Below are positions 1 to 7,184 of a stretch of 26,859 nucleotides of DNA, one piece after another; position 1 is the stretch's first letter, and each line of letters opens with the position of its first letter. The stretch comes from Verrucomicrobia bacterium UBA6354 (GTDB taxonomy: Bacteria; Verrucomicrobiota; Kiritimatiellia; RFP12; UBA1067): the NCBI GenBank assembly GCA_002440145.1, contig DJRS01000081.1, forward strand, positions 1-26,859, read 5' to 3'. Under the pieces are notes generated by a model. The model searched no databases. It saw nothing but the letters and a program-made list of their open reading frames with translations, and was not told the origin of the DNA. A program made the translations under genes and the position numbers.

Positions 1-1484
1 TCGCCCGCGAGCGCGTCGCCGAACGCCGTCTCGTACTGCACCGTAAGTCCGTCCGCGTGCGCCAGTTCCGCGAGGCGTCCGTAGTAGTTCTCCTCGACCA
101 GATCGCCCAGCAGGCCGCGCCAGTCCCGGAGAAAGCGCCCGGTTTCGGACGGCGAACCGACGACCCAGCCGAAGACGGACGGCAGGCGGCGCACGGGGTC
201 ATATCCGCACCGCGTCTTGAAAATGCCGTCCAGACCGTCCGTCCAGTTGTCGCGGTAGCATTCCCAGCTGTCGACGACGAGCCCTTGGAGCAGCCCCTTC
301 AGCGGACCTTCCGCGAGACGCCCGATATAGGCGGCATAGTTGGCCTCGATGCCCTTCGGCGAAAGCTTCGAGCATTCCCAGCCCGTCGCCTCTTTGGGTG
401 CGGGGCCGTTCCGGTAAAGGCCGTTGACGTGGCCGATCCGCAGAACCGTCCATGTCCGCCCGTCAGGCGGCGTCCAGTCCAGCGAGCCGTCCGGGCGCAT
501 CCGCCCGGTCAGGTCGACGATCGCCTCCGCGTCAATCCAGCACGCCGGATTCTGCTTCGGTTCGCCCCGATCGACGAGTCCGCGAACCGTCCAGCCTGCG
601 AGCCCTTCCCAGTGTTCCATCCGCGCGGCGGACAAGAGCTGCACCTCGCCCAGTTTGACGGGATCCTTCGACTGGATCGTCAGCCGCCAGCACCGGGCCG
701 TCGCCTCGTCGCACGCGAGCGTCTGCCGTGCGCCGCCCTTGCGGTTGTCCTGCCAGTTTCCGGGCGGCAGGGCCTCGCGCACGACCGTCCGCCAGACGCC
801 CGGCTCCATCTCGGCCTCGAAGACGACCGTCGCTTCCGGGTCGTATGTCCGGTCATGGTTCAGTTCGGACGTCGAGGGAATCTCCAGCGTCCGCACCGTC
901 ACAGGTTCGGCGAACGAGAAGAGACGCGCCTGCGGGGCGGGCGCGGCGACTTCCGCCGGCTTCAGCCAGCCGGCCGCATCGTCCTTCGGCGTCGGGAACG
1001 CCAGCACGAAGAGATCGCGGTAGTCGCGCGCCGGATGATCCGACGCCTCCGCCGGCGGCGCCAGCCGAACCGGCCCGCCGCGGCGCACGTCCGTCCGGGA
1101 GAAGCACAGGTTCCGCATGGCGTTCTCGGGGCGGACCCACGGTCCGCCGCTCATGGACCAGCCGGGGCAGTTCTGCATCTTGAACGAGAGCCCCAGGCGC
1201 TTGCATTCCGCGGCCGCGTGGACGACCATCGCGTCCCAGCCCGCGCTCAGGCAAGGGACCGGGTTCGTCACCCCCGGCCATGTCCGTTCCTCGCCCATCT
1301 GCCCGTGGAAAAGGTGGACTCCGCCGATGCCGGCCGTCTTGATCGCCTCCAGATCGGCGGTCAAGCCCTCCTTCGAGACATTGCCGCCAATCAGGTGGAA
1401 CCAGGTCTCGGGACGGTTCGCGGCAAACGACGCCAGCGCCCAGGCAAGCCCGGCGCAGACACAGGCAGACAGACGCCTTTTCAC
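1..1484 (-). CDS. GH106 alpha-L-rhamnosidase-like glycoside hydrolase, 3' end beyond window
   Basis: Partial gene: 494 codons are present and the C-terminus lies beyond the left edge. The start is GTG at 1484-1482, overlapping the stop of the upstream gene as GTGA, with GGAGGAA just before it. The protein begins VKRRLSACVCAGLAWALASFA, a signal peptide. It continues with PETWFHLIGGNVSKEG (about 25-40) and AGIGGVHLF, the usual GH106 opening, then RIGHVNGLYRNGPAPKEATG, and VVDSWECYRDNWTDG with DSWE at about 405-408, followed by RCGYDP. GH106 enzymes hydrolyse alpha-L-rhamnosides in plant and microbial glycans. I checked the frame at several points and found no disruption. It is the last visible gene of the hydrolase operon and probably acts in the periplasm or outside the cell. 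Exact substrate cannot be told from sequence. Confidence 0.88.
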   Translation of the reverse strand, partial: MKRRLSACVCAGLAWALASFAANRPETWFHLIGGNVSKEGLTADLEAIKTAGIGGVHLFHGQMGEERTWPGVTNPVPCLSAGWDAMVVHAAAECKRLGLSFKMQNCPGWSMSGGPWVRPENAMRNLCFSRTDVRRGGPVRLAPPAEASDHPARDYRDLFVLAFPTPKDDAAGWLKPAEVAAPAPQARLFSFAEPVTVRTLEIPSTSELNHDRTYDPEATVVFEAEMEPGVWRTVVREALPPGNWQDNRKGGARQTLACDEATARCWRLTIQSKDPVKLGEVQLLSAARMEHWEGLAGWTVRGLVDRGEPKQNPACWIDAEAIVDLTGRMRPDGSLDWTPPDGRTWTVLRIGHVNGLYRNGPAPKEATGWECSKLSPKGIEANYAAYIGRLAEGPLKGLLQGLVVDSWECYRDNWTDGLDGIFKTRCGYDPVRRLPSVFGWVVGSPSETGRFLRDWRGLLGDLVEENYYGRLAELAHADGLTVQYETAFGDALAG

Positions 1485-3634
1485 AGTTCCTCCCCTTTGA
1501 AGAAGAACCTCGGACGCGGCAGTCCGGCGCGGATGGGCCGCGCGTCGAATCGCGCCAGCTTGCCGTCCTTCACTTCGACGTCGACTTGCCAGCCTCCGGC
1601 GACAGGAAGACGGAAGGCGTAGTCGCGCCAGTCCTTCGGCACGCCCGCCGCGAGATGAATGCCGCCTTCCATGTCCGCCGCGAACAACTGGCAAACCGCG
1701 TAGAGGACATTTCCGGCCGCCGTCATGAACCAGGGCCGGTATTGCGAAACGCCCGGTTCGTTGATTTCCCAGTACTCGCCCCAGACGCCGCCGCTGCGCG
1801 CCGCTTCCTGCAGCCAGCGAACCGCCGGGAACTCGGCGTTGCCCGCACGCAGCGACGCCATCGCCATCGTCGCCGCGTACCACGGGCAGATGCGCTTGCC
1901 CGTCTCGTACATGTTCCCGAAGGCCTGTCCGTTCTTCAGGAAGTGATCAGCCGCCGCGACCTGCTTCCCGTTCGCACGGTCGAACACGTGGAAGGGATAG
2001 AAGCCCGCGAGCGTCCCCATCGACTCCTCCGTGCAGCCCGGATAGGCGATGTAGCGCCCATCGCGTTCGGGCAGGCTCGCCACGAGACGCGCCGCGCAAG
2101 CTCGGAAGTCCGCCGCGAGGTCCGCGTCTTTCCCGAGGATGTCCGCCGCTTCCGCCGCCGCGCGCAACGTGGCGATGGCGCCGCAGGTCGTCATGAACGC
2201 CCGCTCGTGCCCGGGTCCCATGCGCTCGAGATCCGTGCACTTCGTCACGAAGGACGTTCCGTCCGGCAGGTCGATCACCTGCAGACGGCGAAAGAAGAGC
2301 GCGCATTCCCGGATGACGTCATACCCCTTCTGCGCCAAATACGCGCGGTCGCCCGTATACCGGCAATAGGACCAGACCGTCTGCGCCACGGCCGCTTGCT
2401 GGAAGATGTGGTCCATCCAGAACCCGAGCGGCGAACATTCGATGTCGTTGCCTTCCGCCGCTTCCCACACCCAGCGCGCGCCGCTCTTGTAGAACGGCCT
2501 GCCCTGGTCCAGATTGCAGCGGACCGAAGCGTTCGTCAGGGTGGCGACGCGGAAGTCCGCCGCGACGCGCGCCGTCGAGAAGTGCCCGGCGGCCAGCAAA
2601 CCTTGCGCCGCGTACATTTCGTCAAAGGCGAAAATGCGCCCCGACCAGTGGCTCTGGATTATCCCGACGGGAATGGACCATTCCGTCGCCACGCAGCGCA
2701 AATGGTAGCGCGCCATTTCGAACAGCTCCTGGATGCGGGCGTCCGGAACCAAAATGGCGCTTTCCCGTCCATACGACTCCCAGTCGGCGACATGCTCCGC
2801 CCGCAACGCGCCGTAATCCGCCAATGGCGCAGCGGGAACGGGCGCCGGCGTAACGGCCGGCAAATGTTCGTCCAGGTCGTCCTCGTAAACGATAAACCAT
2901 GTCACCGTCCGGCTCTCGCCCGGCTTCAGGACGAACGTGCGCGATGCCGCGCCCACCAATCCGTTTGTTTCCGACTGGCACGGAAGCCCGTCGGCCGGAC
3001 GGATGGAGATCGTCTCGTGCGTCACGAAACGCCCGTAGCACGTCGCCTCCCATGTCGCCGCACCGTCCGCGAACCGCCATCCGCCTACTATCCGTTCATG
3101 TCCGGGTGCGTGGTAGACCGCGCCCAGCCTGATCTCGCGCGGCTCCACAGAAGCGTTCTCCAGGCATTGCTTCAGCGCGATGACATTGCGTGTTTTGGCG
3201 ACAAACGCTTCGCCCGACAACTTTATTCCCGAGGCATATTCCGCCTGGACGGTGGTCAGGGCGCGGCGCAAATCCAGCGTCTGCTCCCAGGTGCGGGGCG
3301 TGCGCTGTTCCACGCCGTCGACCGAAAGGAGCGTCCGGAACGCTCCTTGGGGCATGAGTTCCCATCCGAAGCGGGATGCCCGGCCCGGGTTGTCGACCAG
3401 ACGGCGGCCCTCCCAGTAGATGCCGGGCTGAAGCCGTTTGGCTTTCAGTTTTTCGCTGTCTTCCGCAATGCCCAGCCGGTAATCGACGAAGATGTTGAGC
3501 CGACCGTTGGAAAGCATCGCCGGGACATAGTCCGCCGGCTCCTTCCCGTCAACCGAAACCACTTTCCGCAAGGTCGCGTCGGCGTAACCGGACGCGGCAA
3601 ACGCCAAAAGAAAACCCAGAATCGCGTATTTCAT
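1481..3634 (-). CDS. Secreted (alpha/alpha)6-barrel glycosidase, clan GH-L / GH65-like
   Basis: 717 residues with signal peptide MKYAILGFLLAFAASGYA. The N-terminal half (about 20-270) looks like a beta-sandwich. From about 300 the sequence follows the order of GH65-type barrels: GRIFAFDEMYAAQGLL, then ARWVWEAAEGNDIE, then IFQQAAVAQTVWSYCRYTGD with a following helix ending in FFRRL, then CTDLERMGPGHERAFMTTC, and a C-terminal beta domain. I recognise the fold rather than a named family; GH95 or another six-hairpin family remains possible, and the catalytic acid is not assigned. AAGG lies upstream of ATG 3634. The stop overlaps the GTG of the GH106 gene by 4 bp, so the two are probably translationally coupled. 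The predicted role is cleavage of side chains or oligosaccharides of the same glycan. Confidence 0.8.
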   Translation of the reverse strand: MKYAILGFLLAFAASGYADATLRKVVSVDGKEPADYVPAMLSNGRLNIFVDYRLGIAEDSEKLKAKRLQPGIYWEGRRLVDNPGRASRFGWELMPQGAFRTLLSVDGVEQRTPRTWEQTLDLRRALTTVQAEYASGIKLSGEAFVAKTRNVIALKQCLENASVEPREIRLGAVYHAPGHERIVGGWRFADGAATWEATCYGRFVTHETISIRPADGLPCQSETNGLVGAASRTFVLKPGESRTVTWFIVYEDDLDEHLPAVTPAPVPAAPLADYGALRAEHVADWESYGRESAILVPDARIQELFEMARYHLRCVATEWSIPVGIIQSHWSGRIFAFDEMYAAQGLLAAGHFSTARVAADFRVATLTNASVRCNLDQGRPFYKSGARWVWEAAEGNDIECSPLGFWMDHIFQQAAVAQTVWSYCRYTGDRAYLAQKGYDVIRECALFFRRLQVIDLPDGTSFVTKCTDLERMGPGHERAFMTTCGAIATLRAAAEAADILGKDADLAADFRACAARLVASLPERDGRYIAYPGCTEESMGTLAGFYPFHVFDRANGKQVAAADHFLKNGQAFGNMYETGKRICPWYAATMAMASLRAGNAEFPAVRWLQEAARSGGVWGEYWEINEPGVSQYRPWFMTAAGNVLYAVCQLFAADMEGGIHLAAGVPKDWRDYAFRLPVAGGWQVDVEVKDGKLARFDARPIRAGLPRPRFFFKGEEL

Positions 3635-3659
3635 ATCATGCCTTTTTCAAATGCAAACC

Positions 3660-5546
3660 TCAATCGCCGAACGCGTTCTCCCGCAACGACCCGCCGGTGA
3701 AATAGAGAGGCGAACCGGAGAGCGGAACGAGATATTTCGTCCCGTCCCGCTTGGGGAAGACGCGCAAGCCCTGCACATTGTGGAAGACGACCTGACTGGA
3801 CGAGAAATCAAGCCACCGTTCGCCCGACGGGCCGACCGTCCATACGAGACCGGCTTCCTTACCGTCCGGGCGCGTCCATTGCGGATAGTAAATGCGGCCG
3901 GAACGATCCTTCCAACGGACCGGCTTCTGGACCGATCCCGCCGGACGATGTTCGATAAACGTCTTATAGGCGCCAAATGCCGGTTTCGGCGCAAAATTGG
4001 CGTGGACGATTCCGTAATGCGAGTGGACGCCCCAGGCATCCGTCTCCTTTGACGCGAATTCGTACCAGAACACCTTCTCCACCCGTTCCGCGGCGAAAAT
4101 ACCGAGCGCACGCGCCGTCATGCGCGCCTGCCGCTCCTCGCTCGAAGCGCCCGACGTCCATTCGACGCGCGTATTGACGATCACGGCGCCTTTATAGTCG
4201 CTGTTGAACTTGTAGACCGCCGCGGCAACGAGCTCCACGTCTTTCCCCTGGGCGGAAAGAAGCGGAATGAACACGTCGTCTTCCTTGAGCAGCGCCGGCG
4301 TCAGAAAGCGCGAAGCGGCGTAAGTCTTGTTTGTCGGGGCGAACCCTTCCATGGCTCCCGCCGGTCGAACCGTCGCGCCCGCCGGATAGCGCGCATCCAG
4401 CCACCAGGCCATTTCCCGGATGCGCAGGCGCGCACGGTTTTGCGCGTTGTCTGCCTTTGCGTCGGGATAGGCATGCCCCTGGCCGTCCATTCGGTAGGCG
4501 TTGAAAAGCGGCATGCCTCCGAAGTCCACGAACACGCCCCCCGCCTTGACAAAAGCCTCCAGCGCTTCCATTCCGTCGGCCGGATAGTCCTCGGTAAACG
4601 GATGGATCACGACATCCACACCGCCTTGCGCAAGCCGCGCGGCAAGCCGGGGTCCAAGACAGGCCTCCACCGAGGATCCGGGCGGCAACGCCTCGCGTAC
4701 GGCCTGGACGGCATCCGCCAAACCATCCGTCTCGGCCGGAACGTAAAGCGCGCGCCAGGTTTCCATTTCGGGCCGGGCGGCGGCGAGCCCCGCCCGCAGG
4801 ACCTCGGCGTCGTTGATGCGGATCTTCTGCGAGGGCCAGCCCATTTCCGTAATCCAGACGGGTTTCGCCGCGTCGCCGTATTTGGCCATCAGACTCTTCA
4901 ATTGATCCAGCCAGGCGTCGACCCGACCTTCGGGCTCGCGCTGGTTCGTGTAGGGGTGCACGTTCATGATGTCGAAGTACTGCGCCCCGCCCAGTCGGTA
5001 AAGTTCTTCGATGAAGTCGAGCGGAACGCCCGCCATGCCGCCCAAGGCAACCTGCAGCGCGGGGTCGTTGCCCTTGACGACCTCGTGCGCCTTGCGCAAA
5101 ACCGCAAGATAATTCGTCGGATTGGGATCCTTCCAGAACGGATTTATGTTCGGCTCGTTCCAGATTTCCAGGACGGGCAAGCGCTTGCCGTAACGGGACA
5201 CCACGCGCTGCACAAAGTCGCCCCACGCCTCCAGATGTTCGTAGGCCGGATAGGCCCACTTGGGCGGCTCGTACAGAATGGGGAGCATCTGAAGCCCGGC
5301 CGCCTCGCAGGCAGCGACGATCCGGTCGTAGCGCGAGAAGTCCCAGTCGCCGGGCGTGCGTTCCAGCGCCCGCCAGTCAAAGTCGCTGCGAATCCACCCC
5401 GCGCCCATCTGCTGCGCGAGCGCGCATGTCGGATAAGCCGGTTCGTCGCGCGTCAGATGCGCACACACGCCGTAATCGCCCGCGGCGTGCGCGCTTGCGG
5501 CCGCAGCCGCAAGCACGCACGCGAAAATCGAAGCCATCAACTTCAT
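3660..5546 (-). CDS. Secreted GH39-like (clan GH-A) glycosidase with nested amidotransferase-like domain
   Basis: 628 residues with signal peptide MKLMASIFACVLAAAAASAHA. The N-terminal TIM barrel has IRSDFDW (52-58), the acid/base motif VLEIWNEPN with Glu131, VHPYTN, and the nucleophile motif KPVWITEMGWPS with Glu234. This is the clan GH-A pattern closest to GH39-type proteins. The last barrel strand, VEKVFWYEF (about 489-497), and the usual PKPAFGAYKTF helix come some 250 residues after the nucleophile. Between them lies a Rossmann-like segment with VDVVIHPFTEDY (310-321) and AGGVFVDFGGMP (335-346), resembling class I glutamine-amidotransferase-like domains. About 100 residues of beta domain follow the barrel. 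It lies 30 bp after the SUMF1-fold gene with AAAGGGA as ribosome site. The substrate is unknown. Confidence 0.8.
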   Translation of the reverse strand: MKLMASIFACVLAAAAASAHAAGDYGVCAHLTRDEPAYPTCALAQQMGAGWIRSDFDWRALERTPGDWDFSRYDRIVAACEAAGLQMLPILYEPPKWAYPAYEHLEAWGDFVQRVVSRYGKRLPVLEIWNEPNINPFWKDPNPTNYLAVLRKAHEVVKGNDPALQVALGGMAGVPLDFIEELYRLGGAQYFDIMNVHPYTNQREPEGRVDAWLDQLKSLMAKYGDAAKPVWITEMGWPSQKIRINDAEVLRAGLAAARPEMETWRALYVPAETDGLADAVQAVREALPPGSSVEACLGPRLAARLAQGGVDVVIHPFTEDYPADGMEALEAFVKAGGVFVDFGGMPLFNAYRMDGQGHAYPDAKADNAQNRARLRIREMAWWLDARYPAGATVRPAGAMEGFAPTNKTYAASRFLTPALLKEDDVFIPLLSAQGKDVELVAAAVYKFNSDYKGAVIVNTRVEWTSGASSEERQARMTARALGIFAAERVEKVFWYEFASKETDAWGVHSHYGIVHANFAPKPAFGAYKTFIEHRPAGSVQKPVRWKDRSGRIYYPQWTRPDGKEAGLVWTVGPSGERWLDFSSSQVVFHNVQGLRVFPKRDGTKYLVPLSGSPLYFTGGSLRENAFGD

Positions 5547-5576
5547 GAAAGCGTCCCTTTCGTCGTTTCCGTTCGT

Positions 5577-6878
5577 TTACTCGCCATCGGCCGCATTCGC
5601 GATCGGCAACGCCAGGCGGAAGCCAAGATCGTCGTTCCGTTTGTCGGAAGACACCTTGTAGCTGCGCGCCGCGCTCCGGCAGGCCGTCGCCGTCGAATAG
5701 AAGCTGCCGCCGCGGCGGACGCGTCCGTCCGAAGAAGTCTGGTTCACCTCCCCGTTGAGCGCAGAAATGTCGGCCGCGTACCAGTCCAGACACCATTCCC
5801 ACACGTTGCCGTACATGTCGTAGATTCCCCACGCGTTCGGGGCATACGAACCGACCGCCACCGTCTGCTTGGTCTCGCTGTCGCTGTTGTAGGAAACACG
5901 GCCAAGTTTGGCGAGATTGGCGTCTTGATCCGCAGACAGAATGGCAGAGCCGTCGCCCCAGTAGCCCGAACCGTTCCCCGCGCGGCTGGCGAACTCCCAC
6001 TGGGCCTCCGACGGCAGGTCGAACGCCAAGCCCGTCTTCGTCCGCAGCAGACCAAGGAACGAATCACTGTGAGGGATATTGGGATAGTCGTAATTGAAAT
6101 CGGCGGCCGGAACATTCGAATTGCTTGTGCCTTTCGCATTGCGCAGTTCGTTGTAGCTCACGCGCGTGGTCGGACGCATCGTGCCGTCGGTCGCAAAGGC
6201 TTCCGGATAACGAATGGTCTGCACCTGGACATATTGCGATTGCGTCACCGGGAACACGCCGATGTAGTAGTTCGCATCCAGCGTGACAGCGTGCGTAGCC
6301 TCGGTCTTTCTGTCATGTCCGATCTCGCTCTCCGCGCTGCCCATCGTCCACTCGACGCCCTTGGCGGGGATCTTGCGCAGGACGAGCTTCGTCGTGCGGT
6401 AGTCGGGGTTCGTCAGCAGCCCGCCCGGCAGGCACCCTTCGGACGGATAGTACGTCTCGGTGTTCGCTTTCGCCGAATCCGCGAGGTCGACGACCATGTA
6501 GTCCGGCGGATTGTCGAGCGACCACGCCGTCACGACCGCGCGCGCATTGTCGACCTTGTGGCCGCGCCACGACTGGTCCGCGCGCCAAATGATCTTGCGG
6601 TTTTCGCCGGACTCCACCTTCTTCCAGACGTCGCCTGTCGCGAAACGGATGTTCTCGCCGCCGATCGAAACCCAGTCCGACTCGGTTTCCGTCGCGTTTC
6701 CGGTCTTGTTCGTCTGGATGTCGAACGTCACGATGGCCGGCGCCTTGGCGAGCGAATAGGTTATCGTAACTTTGCGGCTGTTCAGGTTCTGCCCCATGGT
6801 CACGTTCGAGACCTCCGGGACGGCCTCCGCCATCGCGGCGGTCGCGAGACTGGCAGCCAATATTGTCAGTTTTTTCAT
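5577..6878 (-). CDS. Exported SUMF1-fold (formylglycine-generating-enzyme-like) protein, probably not a true FGE
   Basis: 433 residues with signal peptide MKKLTILAASLATAAMA. Residues about 20-140 look like an Ig-type beta domain (VSNVTMGQNLNSRKVTITYS). From about 160 comes the SUMF1/FGE-sulfatase fold: WTMGSAESEIG, YYIGVFPVTQSQY, FDLPSEAQWEFASRAG, NAWGIYDMYGNVWEW, RRGGSFYSTATACRSAARS and LGFRLAL. Genuine FGE needs two copper-binding cysteines in the GGS-Y-x-C-x4-C region. Here the first is Ser395 and only Cys400 remains, so sulfatase activation is unlikely; there is also no sulfatase gene in the window. More likely it is a carbohydrate-associated or surface protein. It has its own promoter (TATAAT 6908-6913) and AAGGAG before ATG, and heads the GH39-like, GH65-like and GH106 genes. 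Confidence 0.85.
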   Translation of the reverse strand: MKKLTILAASLATAAMAEAVPEVSNVTMGQNLNSRKVTITYSLAKAPAIVTFDIQTNKTGNATETESDWVSIGGENIRFATGDVWKKVESGENRKIIWRADQSWRGHKVDNARAVVTAWSLDNPPDYMVVDLADSAKANTETYYPSEGCLPGGLLTNPDYRTTKLVLRKIPAKGVEWTMGSAESEIGHDRKTEATHAVTLDANYYIGVFPVTQSQYVQVQTIRYPEAFATDGTMRPTTRVSYNELRNAKGTSNSNVPAADFNYDYPNIPHSDSFLGLLRTKTGLAFDLPSEAQWEFASRAGNGSGYWGDGSAILSADQDANLAKLGRVSYNSDSETKQTVAVGSYAPNAWGIYDMYGNVWEWCLDWYAADISALNGEVNQTSSDGRVRRGGSFYSTATACRSAARSYKVSSDKRNDDLGFRLALPIANAADGE

Positions 6879-6907
6879 TGTTTTATCTCCTTTGTTGGAT
6901 TGTTGAA

Positions 6908-6936
6908 ATTATAGCGATTATCGAAGTATTACGCAA
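6908..6936 (-). promoter_or_regulatory. Sigma70-type promoter of the SUMF1-fold gene
   Basis: On the minus strand TTGCGT (6936-6931) and TATAAT (6913-6908) are separated by 17 bp. The same hexamer pair with the same spacing occurs at the regulator promoter at 16508-16536. It overlaps the last codons of the 88-residue upstream gene and gives a leader of about 20-25 nt with a good ribosome site, so the downstream hydrolases can be transcribed separately from the DUF5696-DUF6259 promoter. Confidence 0.72.
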
Positions 6937-7184
6937 GTGCCCCGCGGACGGAAGTCCAGCGTGGCGATTGCGTCCGCCTGCGTCCGGTCGCGCGCCTCCA
7001 GCGGACCTGCGTCCGAGGCGCACCAAAGCGCGCCGGCGCACAAAGCCCCGGACTCCGACGCCGCCGACGCCGACCCGGCGACCGCCACGGACGCCACGTC
7101 GCCTTTTGTGATGCAGGAGCCCGCTCCCGCCGTATGCGCGGCTAGCGCCACGCAGCAGAACGCCATGAGTGATTTATCTGTCAT
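6918..7184 (-). CDS. Small exported protein of unknown function (88 aa)
   Basis: The start chosen is ATG at 7184 (MTDKSLMAFCCVALAAHTAG), because AAGGAGA lies 7-8 nt upstream and it overlaps the end of the GH5-like gene by 11 bp; a longer reading from 7256 has no such site. Residues 1-20 form a signal peptide. The rest is Ala/Ser-rich with four cysteines (SCITKG, ALCAG, LWCAS, GTCVIL) and ends LDFRPRGTCVILR. I do not recognise a family. Its position between a hydrolase and a SUMF1-fold protein suggests a partner of one of them, or it may be a decayed remnant. It is real as a reading frame with a ribosome site; function cannot be given. Confidence 0.55.
   Translation of the reverse strand: MTDKSLMAFCCVALAAHTAGAGSCITKGDVASVAVAGSASAASESGALCAGALWCASDAGPLEARDRTQADAIATLDFRPRGTCVILR

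Noticed and set aside
5577..6878. Annotation as a true formylglycine-generating enzyme
   Set aside because: The first of the two essential cysteines is Ser395 and no sulfatase is nearby.
4440..6914. 824-codon open frame on the plus strand, with similar long plus-strand frames at 57-1622, 1586-3700, 11074-13212, 18286-20037 and 22310-24721
   Set aside because: They lie opposite well-recognised minus-strand genes, are Arg-rich with no domain motifs, and arise from GC-rich third codon positions.
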